Assembly (NCBI GenBank): GCA_902496845.1
Contig: CABVCJ010000018.1
Coordinates: forward strand, 1 to 33,232
From: an uncultured Collinsella sp.
GTDB taxonomy: Bacteria > Actinomycetota > Coriobacteriia > Coriobacteriales > Coriobacteriaceae
Direction: 5' to 3'
DNA length: 33,232 nucleotides
Shown here: in pieces, positions 7,279 through 13,635 of the stretch
Layout: each line of letters starts with the position of its first letter
Numbering within the stretch: the first letter of the stretch is position 1
Notes under the pieces: model-generated
What the model saw: only the letters and a program-made list of their open reading frames with translations
Told to the model about the DNA's origin: nothing
The model's database searches: none
Position numbers and translations under genes: made by a program

Positions 7279-7929
7279 CTAACGCACAGTCTTGATTGCC
7301 GCCGCCAGGTCGAACAGCGTATCGAGCACGGCCTCGCAGCCATCCACCACGTCCTGCGGCAGCGGCACGATATCGGGGACGGCGAAGACATGGCATCCGG
7401 CCGTGATGCCCGAGACGCAGCCGTTGCGCGAATCCTCGACCACGGCACATTCCTCGGGAGCAAAGCCCGCGCGCTCGCGGGCGAGCAGATACATCTCGGG
7501 GTCGGGCTTGCCGTGCACGACGTCCTCGCCACACGTTACCGTTTCAAACTTGCCAAAAAGACCGACCATCTTAAGGTTGCGCTCGGCCGTAACGAGGCGC
7601 GACGACGTCGCTAGACCCACGTGATAGCCCGCAGCCAGCAGCTCGTCTAGGCACTCGGCGGCACCGGCCTTAAGTTCCAGTTCGGTCTTGACCATCTCGT
7701 CGCGAATCTCCTTGTGGCGACGATAGATCGCCTCGGTGGTTTCATGGCTGCCGTAATGCTCATCAAGGATGTCCATAACATCGGGCAGCGTGCGGCCGAT
7801 AAACTGATGGATCAGCGCATCATCAATCGCGAGCCCAAGCTCAGCGGCGCCTGCCTTCCAGGCCTTAATCCCCAAACGCTCGGTATCGACCAGCGTTCCA
7901 TCCATGTCAAAAATAACAGCCTTGATCAT
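7279..7929 (-). CDS. HAD-superfamily phosphatase / beta-phosphoglucomutase-like
   Basis: Cytoplasmic hydrolase of 216 aa, typical length for the HAD IA (PGMB-like) group. The start at 7929 follows GGGGGA and opens directly on motif I, FDMDGTLVDTE (nucleophile Asp8, acid Asp10). A helical cap follows (about 15-85). Motif II is LATSSR, motif III GKPDPEMYL, and motif IV VEDSRNG. It probably dephosphorylates a sugar phosphate or moves a phosphate on one; the exact substrate cannot be read from sequence. It is divergent from larE across 173 bp that contain a 17-bp inverted repeat, so the two may be co-regulated. Confidence 0.88.
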   Translation of the reverse strand: MIKAVIFDMDGTLVDTERLGIKAWKAGAAELGLAIDDALIHQFIGRTLPDVMDILDEHYGSHETTEAIYRRHKEIRDEMVKTELELKAGAAECLDELLAAGYHVGLATSSRLVTAERNLKMVGLFGKFETVTCGEDVVHGKPDPEMYLLARERAGFAPEECAVVEDSRNGCVSGITAGCHVFAVPDIVPLPQDVVDGCEAVLDTLFDLAAAIKTVR

Positions 7930-7989
7930 ATCGGTCCCCCATCGACTCTCGCTGTCGCGTTGCTGCAACTCTACCGCATTTGGCAACTT

Positions 7990-8006
7990 GTATATAACGT
8001 ATATAC
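7990..8006. promoter_or_regulatory. 17-bp perfect inverted repeat, candidate operator in HAD/larE divergent region
   Basis: GTATATA-ACG-TATATAC, with arms 7990-7996 and 8000-8006. It lies between the two divergent starts (7929 and 8103). AT-rich palindromes of this kind are bound by some GntR (YtrA-like) and MarR regulators, which is only a suggestion. A TATAGT box at 8063-8068 could be the larE -10. Confidence 0.45.
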
Positions 8007-8102
8007 CATATTGCACTTTCGTTACACAGATAGAAGTCTTATGGCAAGTAACGCATTAGGATTATAGTTTTCGATCGAGTACTCAACGATAAGGAACGTT
8101 TC

Positions 8103-8981
8103 ATGATTTTAGACACCACGGCACCCGCAGAGGAGCTTCAAGACAAGCTATCGGCGCTCGAACAGCTGCTTTTGGCATACGGGCGCGTGGCTATCGGGTT
8201 TTCCGGCGGCGTTGACAGCAGCTTTTTGGCCGCCGTATGCGCCCGCATCATGCCTACCAATACCCTCCTCGTCCATCTCACCACGCCGCTCATCGGCACG
8301 CCCGAGCAGGCTTCGTTTGAGCAGTCCGTTGATGGACAAGCCAATGAAGGGGCGCATTTTAAGCTCCCCGTGCTCAATCTTTCGGTCGATCAGTTGCAGC
8401 TCCCCCAAGTAGCCTGCAACGATGCCAATCGCTGCTACCACTGCAAGCACGCTGGCTTTACCGCCATCGTCAACCACGCCAAGTCGCTCGGCTTTCCCAC
8501 CGTCATCGATGGCAGCAATGCAAGCGATCGCGGTGACTACCGCCCCGGCATGCGTGCGGCAGAAGAGCTCGGCGTACGCTCACCCCTTATGGAGGTCGGC
8601 TTTACCAAGGACGAAGAGCGCGAGCTGCTGCGCGCATGGGGTTATCCCGTTTGGAACCTGCCGGCGGGAGCATGTCTTGCCACGCGCGTCCCCACGGGCG
8701 AGGAGCTTACGCGCGAGAAGGTCTCCCTGATTCGCGCCTGCGAGGATTACCTGCACGATCTTGATCTGGCACAGGTACGCGCGCGCCTGGTCGGCGGCTG
8801 CATGCATATCGAGGCCGCACCCGCAGATGTCGCCAAGATTGCCACCCTCGGCGGTGCCGCCGTCGACGACAAGGGCAAGACCCCGCTGCCCGCCGTTATC
8901 GAGTCCGCGCTGCGCGAGCTGGGCTGCGACCATATCTCCCCTGAGGTCACCCCCTACATCCACGGTGCCATGAATCAGTAA
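8103..8981 (+). CDS. larE: LarE-type sulfur transferase (three-cysteine form)
   Basis: LarE supplies sulfur to the pyridinium dicarboxylate precursor of the nickel-pincer nucleotide cofactor of lactate racemase and related enzymes. The 292-aa protein has the PP-loop SGGVDSS at 34-40, DGSNASDRGDYRPGMRAA near 136-153, and a Cys in PAGACLATR (Cys191) at the position of the sacrificial Cys176 of the Lactobacillus plantarum enzyme. It also has a CxxC pair (Cys111, Cys114 in RCYHCK) absent from the L. plantarum protein. Three cysteines are the signature of LarE enzymes proposed or shown to carry a 4Fe-4S cluster instead of sacrificing Cys. The start at 8103 has AAGGAA seven bases upstream. No larB, larC or racemase gene is in this window. 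Confidence 0.88.
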   Translation: MILDTTAPAEELQDKLSALEQLLLAYGRVAIGFSGGVDSSFLAAVCARIMPTNTLLVHLTTPLIGTPEQASFEQSVDGQANEGAHFKLPVLNLSVDQLQLPQVACNDANRCYHCKHAGFTAIVNHAKSLGFPTVIDGSNASDRGDYRPGMRAAEELGVRSPLMEVGFTKDEERELLRAWGYPVWNLPAGACLATRVPTGEELTREKVSLIRACEDYLHDLDLAQVRARLVGGCMHIEAAPADVAKIATLGGAAVDDKGKTPLPAVIESALRELGCDHISPEVTPYIHGAMNQ

Positions 8982-9031
8982 CCTGCCAAAAAGGGACAGG
9001 TTTATTTTGGCAGGTTTTATCTGGGGAAACG
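8980..9031 (+). repeat. GGGACA-core hairpin repeat, copy 3
   Basis: The best-formed copy. AACCTGCCAAAA (8980-8991) pairs perfectly over 12 bp with 9005-9016, around the loop AGGGACAGGTTTA. It begins inside the larE stop codon (TAA at 8979-8981) and is followed by TTATCTGGGGAAACGCAAA and then the larE terminator. Confidence 0.85.
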
Positions 9032-9036
9032 CAAAT

Positions 9037-9072
9037 AGGGCCGTGACACCCATACGGCGTCGCGGCCCTTTT
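9037..9072 (+). terminator. Intrinsic terminator of larE
   Basis: AGGGCCGTGAC (9037-9047) pairs with GTCGCGGCCCT (9059-9069), with one G-T pair, and is followed by TTTT. It may also limit read-through from the convergent EIIA gene. Confidence 0.75.
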
Positions 9073-9111
9073 CCTTGGAGAAGGATCAATTGATTGAACG
9101 GGATGACCGTT

Positions 9112-9564
9112 CTAGTCTTCGAGTCCGCTATTGATGAGCTCCGCAATCTCAACGGGATTGGTGCTCGCGCGCACCTTGTCACGGAAGCCGGCGTCCATCA
9201 GCATCACGGCAGCCTTGGAGAGCAAGCGCAGGTGCGTGGTTCCTGCCTCGCCGGCAGGCACGTACAGCGCGAGCGCAACATCGACGGGCACACCATCGAA
9301 GCTCGGCCATTCAACGGGCTCGACCAGCTTAAGCACGGCAACGCCCGGCGTGTGGATAGCATCGCTTTTGGCATGTGGAACGGCAAAACCGGCGACAAGG
9401 CCAGTCTCGGCCTCGTTCTCGCGAGCCATGAAGGCAGTCTCTACGGCAGATGCGTCGTCAGCAAAGCCGAGCTCGACGGCCTGATCGGACAAATAATGCA
9501 GGGCATCCTCGCGCGAGGCGGCGGTATACCCTATCGTCACTTGGTTGGCAGATACAAATCCCAT
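9112..9564 (-). CDS. PTS EIIA, fructose/mannitol type
   Basis: Phosphocarrier of 150 aa. It takes phosphate from HPr on the active-site histidine, seen as His64 in GFAVPHAKSDAI, and passes it to an EIIB domain. The fold markers of the fructose-type EIIA (PF00359) are present: AFMAREN, TGLVAGFAVPHA, and LLSKAAVMLMD. It is the last gene of the six-gene operon, 11 bp after the transketolase C subunit, with AAGGAAGG as ribosome site. The EIIBC protein at the operon's other end lacks an EIIA domain, so this protein most likely completes it. Confidence 0.92.
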   Translation of the reverse strand: MGFVSANQVTIGYTAASREDALHYLSDQAVELGFADDASAVETAFMARENEAETGLVAGFAVPHAKSDAIHTPGVAVLKLVEPVEWPSFDGVPVDVALALYVPAGEAGTTHLRLLSKAAVMLMDAGFRDKVRASTNPVEIAELINSGLED

Positions 9565-9575
9565 GGAAACCTTCC

Positions 9576-10514
9576 TTACAACACAGACCTGACCGCAGCT
9601 TCGATGCCGTCGGCGTCCAAACCGTACTTGTGCAGCAAATCGACCGCAGGGCCGGACTCGCCATACACATCGCGCACGCCGACGCGACGCATCGGCACCG
9701 GATACTGCTCCGCTAGCACCGAGGCAACGGCCTCGCCAAGACCGCCGATAATCGAATGCTCCTCGGCAGTGACCACGCGACCGGTCTTCTTGGCGCTGGC
9801 TACAACCAGGCGTTCGTCGAGCGGCTTGATCGTATGCATGTTGATGACCTCGGCATCGATGCCATCGGCAGCGAGCGCCTCGGCAGCCTCAAGCGCCTCG
9901 GCGACCATAAGGCCACAAGCGATGATGGTCACATCGGACCCCTCGCGCACGACCACGCCGCGACCAATCTTGAACTCATAGTCCTCGCAGTCGTTGATGA
10001 CCGGTGTTGCCAGGCGGCCGAAGCGCATGTAAACCGGGCCCTCAAACTCATAGGCGGCGCGCACACAGGCACGAGCCTCGACGTCGTCGGCGGGAACGAC
10101 CACCGTCATACCCGGAATCGTGCGCATGAGTGCGATATCCTCGCAGCACTGGTGCGTGGCGCCGTCCTCGCCCACCGAAATGCCGGCATGAGTAGCGCCA
10201 ATCTTGACGTTGAGGTGCGGGTAGCCGATGGAATTGCGGACCTGCTCGTAGGCGCGACCGGCGGCAAACATCGCAAAGGTGCTCGCAAAAGCAACGCGGC
10301 CCGTGGTCGCGATGCCGGCGGCAAGACCCATCAGGTTGCTCTCGGCAATGCCGGCGTCGTAGAAGCGCTCAGGGTGCGCAGCCTTAAACTTACCGGTCTG
10401 CGTGGCGGCGGCCAGGTCGGCATCGAGAACCACAAAGTCATCGCGCTCATTGCCCAGCTCGACAAGTGCCTCGCCATAGCTAACGCGCGTGGCGACTTTC
10501 TTGACGTCTGCCAT
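9576..10514 (-). CDS. Transketolase, C-terminal subunit
   Basis: Second half of a split transketolase, 312 aa. It carries the pyrimidine-binding domain (about 5-175) with GIAESNLMGLAAGIA, which includes the Glu that activates thiamine diphosphate, and GEDGATHQCCEDIALMRTIPGM. The C-terminal domain (about 190-312) contains EEHSIIGGLGEAVASVL. It works as a complex with the N-terminal subunit to move two-carbon ketol units between sugar phosphates. Its ATG overlaps the stop codon of the upstream subunit by one base (TAATG), with GGGGAGGAG upstream. That indicates coupled translation and equal dosage. Confidence 0.93.
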   Translation of the reverse strand: MADVKKVATRVSYGEALVELGNERDDFVVLDADLAAATQTGKFKAAHPERFYDAGIAESNLMGLAAGIATTGRVAFASTFAMFAAGRAYEQVRNSIGYPHLNVKIGATHAGISVGEDGATHQCCEDIALMRTIPGMTVVVPADDVEARACVRAAYEFEGPVYMRFGRLATPVINDCEDYEFKIGRGVVVREGSDVTIIACGLMVAEALEAAEALAADGIDAEVINMHTIKPLDERLVVASAKKTGRVVTAEEHSIIGGLGEAVASVLAEQYPVPMRRVGVRDVYGESGPAVDLLHKYGLDADGIEAAVRSVL

Positions 10515-11344
10515 TAGAGCTCCTCCCCTGCTGCTGCGAGCTCGGCCATGGCCTGCTCAAACTGTTCATCGTTGGGTGCCTTGCCGTGCCAGCCCACCTG
10601 GTTTTCCATAAAGGAGACGCCCTTGCCCTTCACCGTCTCGGCGATAATGGCCACGGGCGAGTCGCTCACTTTGCGGGCCTCGGCAAAGGCGGCGGCAATC
10701 TGCGCCATGTCGTTACCGTCGGCGAGCTCGATCACATGCCACTTAAAGGCGCGGAACTTGTCAGCGAGCGGCATGGCCGAGTTGACTTCATCGATCGTGC
10801 CGTCAATCTGCAAGCCGTTGTGGTCGACGACGGCAACAAGATTGTCGAGCGCATGGTTGCCGGCGAACATGGCCGCCTCCCACACCTGGCCTTCCTCGCA
10901 CTCACCGTCGCCCAGCAACGTGTAGACACGGTAGCCGTCGCCCCAGTGCTTAGCGGCAAGCGCCATTCCAACTGCAGCAGAGATGCCCTGACCGAGCGAT
11001 CCGGTGGACATATCGATGCCAGGGGCGTCGTTCATGTTGGGATGGCCCTGCAGTCGGCTGCCAATATGACGGAGCGTCTCGAGCTCTTCGACGGGAAAAT
11101 AGCCGCGATTTGCCAACACCGAATACAGGCCCGGCGCCGCGTGACCCTTGGAGAGCACAAAGCGATCGCGATCGGCCTTGTGAGGGTCGGCAGGATCGAT
11201 ATTCATTTCCTCAAAGTACAGATACGTCATGATGTCGGCAGCACCGAGCGATCCACCCGGGTGTCCCGACTTGGCCGCGTGAACCGCAGTCACGACACCC
11301 TTCCTGACCTCATTGGCGACCTTCGCCAGCTCCTGGTTGGTCAT
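10514..11344 (-). CDS. Transketolase, N-terminal (thiamine diphosphate-binding) subunit
   Basis: First half of a split transketolase, 276 aa. The start at 11344 has GAGAGGAA upstream; the longer frame is not needed. The thiamine diphosphate and Mg motif is GDGECEEGQVWEA at 145-157 with Asn176, and substrate-site motifs include SGHPGGSLGAAD at 26-37 and STGSLGQG near 113. Split transketolases occur both in central pentose metabolism and in dedicated operons for unusual sugars (apulose-4-phosphate and sulfosugar pathways use such pairs). The operon context here favours a dedicated role. Confidence 0.93.
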   Translation of the reverse strand: MTNQELAKVANEVRKGVVTAVHAAKSGHPGGSLGAADIMTYLYFEEMNIDPADPHKADRDRFVLSKGHAAPGLYSVLANRGYFPVEELETLRHIGSRLQGHPNMNDAPGIDMSTGSLGQGISAAVGMALAAKHWGDGYRVYTLLGDGECEEGQVWEAAMFAGNHALDNLVAVVDHNGLQIDGTIDEVNSAMPLADKFRAFKWHVIELADGNDMAQIAAAFAEARKVSDSPVAIIAETVKGKGVSFMENQVGWHGKAPNDEQFEQAMAELAAAGEEL

Positions 11345-11407
11345 ACGAATTCCTCTCTTGAGAACAACCCCGGCACCGGATGACGCGATGCCGGGGCAAT
11401 CCACTCG

Positions 11408-12091
11408 TTAAGCCTGAGCGACGACCTTCTGCCAGTCAGCCTCAAAAGAGGCGAGGCCCTGGTCGGTCAGCGGATGATGCAGGCACTTCTTGAGAGCGGC
11501 CATGGGCACGGTCGCAATATCGGCACCGAGTAGCGCGGCCTGGGTCACGTGGTTGGGCGTACGAACCGAGGCGGTGATGATCTCGACGGTGTCGTCGACG
11601 TTCTTGCCCGTCCAGTCGTAGTTCTTAATGCAGGTCACGACGTTGTCGAGCTGCGAGATACCGTCCTCGGCGATGTCATCGAAACGACCGACAAACGGGC
11701 TGATGTAGCGAGCACCGGCATTGGCGGCCATAAGGGCCTGCGTCGGCGAGAAGACGAGCGTCATGTTGACGCGCACGCCAGCATCGGCCAGTGCACGGCA
11801 GGCGGCAAGGCCGGCCTCGCACACGGGAAGCTTGACCACGATGTTGGGGGCGAGGGCGGCAAGGCGCTTGCCCTCCTCGATCATACCCTCGGCAGTGGTA
11901 GCGGTAGACTCGGCGGAAACGGGCAGGCCCTCGCAGAGCTCGGCAATCTTGAGCATATGCGGCTCAAAGTCGGCAAGCTTGCCGCCGGTCTTGGCGTACA
12001 GGGACGGGTTGGTGGTAACACCGGCCAGGCAGCCCCAGCTCTTGGCCTCGGCGATCTCGTCCAGATTGGCAGTATCGATAAAGAACTTCAT
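11408..12091 (-). CDS. Transaldolase of the small FSA/TalC family
   Basis: Class I aldolase-fold enzyme of 227 aa; the start at 12091 has AAGGAG upstream and opens with MKFFIDTANLDEIAEA. The Schiff-base lysine is in NIVVKLPV, and VTTNPSLYAK is the substrate-phosphate region. Three features favour transaldolase over fructose-6-phosphate aldolase: NMTLVFSPTQA (FSA has GTAVYGAAQG), ISPFVGRFDD with Phe where FSA has Tyr131, and SAEST with Glu where FSA has Gln59. It would move dihydroxyacetone units between fructose-6-P, erythrose-4-P and sedoheptulose-7-P. It lies 63 bp upstream of the split transketolase. Confidence 0.9.
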   Translation of the reverse strand: MKFFIDTANLDEIAEAKSWGCLAGVTTNPSLYAKTGGKLADFEPHMLKIAELCEGLPVSAESTATTAEGMIEEGKRLAALAPNIVVKLPVCEAGLAACRALADAGVRVNMTLVFSPTQALMAANAGARYISPFVGRFDDIAEDGISQLDNVVTCIKNYDWTGKNVDDTVEIITASVRTPNHVTQAALLGADIATVPMAALKKCLHHPLTDQGLASFEADWQKVVAQA

Positions 12092-12123
12092 GGTGCAAAC
12101 TCCTTCGAAGGAATCCAAAACTC

Positions 12124-12159
12124 AAAAAATAGGACAAAGGGGATGTCCCTTTGTCCTAT
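12124..12159 (-). repeat. GGACAAAGGG hairpin followed by T-tract, inside the operon
   Basis: The 13-bp perfect arms 12129-12141 and 12147-12159 are complementary, with a 5-base loop. On the transcribed minus strand the stem is followed by TTTTTT (12129-12124), then 32 bp to the transaldolase ATG. It looks like both a GGGACA-core repeat and an intrinsic terminator, so it could lower expression of the four distal genes relative to EIIBC and GatZ. Confidence 0.7.
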
Positions 12160-12161
12160 GT

Positions 12162-12197
12162 GCCGGGCCTGCGGCTGGGACATGCCCCAGGCCCGGC
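12162..12197. other. GC-rich hairpin between gatZ-like and transaldolase genes
   Basis: GCCGGGCCTG (12162-12171) pairs with CAGGCCCGGC (12188-12197), with a further GGG/CCC pairing inside. It stands back to back with the hairpin at 12129-12159. In a processed operon mRNA it could act as a 3' stabilising stem for the upstream part. Confidence 0.6.
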
Positions 12198-12216
12198 GTC
12201 GTGTAGGAAAAGCTAC

Positions 12217-13491
12217 TTAGTCCTCGAGAGCCTTCTCGATGCGGGTCGTGACGCCCTTGAGGTTAAGACCGACGACGTACTGCTTGATCGGGCGCTTGAT
12301 GTGCTCGATCACAAAGCGCTTGCCGTCGATGTCCTGGGCAGCGAGGTTGCGATAGAGCTTCTCGACCTGCTCCTTGACCTCGGGATCGTTGAACGCATAG
12401 TGGCCGGAGACATCCAGGATCTTCAGGCTGAGCTCATCGTCGGCAAGGATGTCATCGACCTGCAGGTTGACGTCGTCGCCAGTCATCCACTTGCGCCAGC
12501 GCTCGGTCTTGATAGCCTTGACCAGCAGCGTGTGATACAGGTCGGAGGGGTCATCGCACAGACCGTTGTCGACCAGGATCTGCTCGGTGGCGCAGAGCTT
12601 GAGGTAGGCGCGGGTCTCCTCGGTGCCATACTGCGGAGCGACGTTGGAGGCGGTCACGTGTGCCGGGATGTGCTCGAGCAGCGTCGCGTCGTCCAGATAG
12701 TCGGCGTTGTGCTCCTTCAGGCCCACGCCATAGCGCTTGGCCATATCGGCAAGCTCGCGGGCGTTCTTGAAGTTGTAGTGACCGACCTGCTCCGTCCAGC
12801 GGGTAAGGGTGCCGGTCTGGCCGACGATAAAGGTGGGCATGGGGCAGCCGCGCTTCTCGAGCTCGGGCTGCAGCTGAGAAATGAACTCCTCGTACTTATC
12901 GGTAGAGGTCAAGCCGCCATTGGTCTCCTCGGTACCGACCTCATAGGCGACCTCGGGCAGGTTATGCTCGCGACGGTACTGCTCAAGGTAGTCGATAAGA
13001 TCGATCGTGCGGCGAAGCACCACGTCGAGCGGAATAACCTTGCCGATCTGATAGGGATCCTTGGTGGGGTCGACCATCAGCAGGTCAAAGCCTGCCTCCA
13101 TGTCGGCGACGAAGGACTTGCGGGCGAGCTCCATGGCCTCGTCCTCGGGCAGGTGGGCGTTACGCTCCTCGTCGCGCTGCCACGGACCGCCGTGATCTCG
13201 GCACAGGTAGTACGGACCGGTGTAACCCACCTCGTCGGCGACCTTCTTGATGTCGGCGGCAAAGCGCGTCTGGTCCCAACCGTTGACGTAGCCGGCGCCC
13301 ATCTCGTCCATATCGACCTGGTTGCGGCTGGCGATAAACATGGGCGGGAAATCCTCGTCCTTGGCAAGCTCGAACACGGCCTGAATCAGGTTGGGGCTCA
13401 TGGGGCCAATGCCGACCATGGTTGCGTGATCGCCGCTATCCTGCAGTTTGAGCATGCCCTGAACGGCCTGGCGGATGGTGAGGTTGGACAT
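12217..13491 (-). CDS. GatZ/KbaZ-family protein (tagatose-bisphosphate aldolase accessory family)
   Basis: Soluble TIM-barrel-type protein of 424 aa, the usual length of E. coli GatZ/KbaZ. Family motifs include DFPPMFIASRNQVD near the N-terminus, GYVNGWDQTRF, LCRDHGGPWQRDEE and EVGTEETNGGL. E. coli GatZ is described as a non-catalytic subunit that stabilises the class II aldolase GatY; homologues have also been described as ketose-6-phosphate 4-epimerases (tagatose-6-P to fructose-6-P). No GatY-like aldolase and no kinase are present here, which favours independent activity. The start has AAGGAG upstream. It lies 144 bp after the PTS gene, and the gap holds interleaved hairpins. Confidence 0.85.
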   Translation of the reverse strand: MSNLTIRQAVQGMLKLQDSGDHATMVGIGPMSPNLIQAVFELAKDEDFPPMFIASRNQVDMDEMGAGYVNGWDQTRFAADIKKVADEVGYTGPYYLCRDHGGPWQRDEERNAHLPEDEAMELARKSFVADMEAGFDLLMVDPTKDPYQIGKVIPLDVVLRRTIDLIDYLEQYRREHNLPEVAYEVGTEETNGGLTSTDKYEEFISQLQPELEKRGCPMPTFIVGQTGTLTRWTEQVGHYNFKNARELADMAKRYGVGLKEHNADYLDDATLLEHIPAHVTASNVAPQYGTEETRAYLKLCATEQILVDNGLCDDPSDLYHTLLVKAIKTERWRKWMTGDDVNLQVDDILADDELSLKILDVSGHYAFNDPEVKEQVEKLYRNLAAQDIDGKRFVIEHIKRPIKQYVVGLNLKGVTTRIEKALED

Positions 13492-13515
13492 TTTGTTCTC
13501 CTTCTCCAGAGGATT

Positions 13516-13620
13516 TTTGACAAAAGTTCCCTGGGACCCAGATGTGGGCCCTATCAGTACGGATGGATTTTGTTGTGTAGGGGCGGTTGTGCGGAGTCAA
13601 ATCCATCCCTCCGCACAACC
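13516..13620 (-). other. Structured intergenic RNA with two interleaved perfect stems
   Basis: Stem A: GGATGGATTT (13561-13570) pairs with 13599-13608. Stem B: GGTTGTGCGGAG (13585-13596) pairs with 13609-13620. The second arm of A lies inside the loop of B, so the region either forms a pseudoknot or switches between two folds. A further GGGaCCC / GGGcCCC hairpin (13531-13549) lies towards the GatZ-like start. The region is within the operon mRNA between EIIBC and GatZ. Confidence 0.65.
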
Positions 13621-13635
13621 GGAGTCCTTAAAGGT

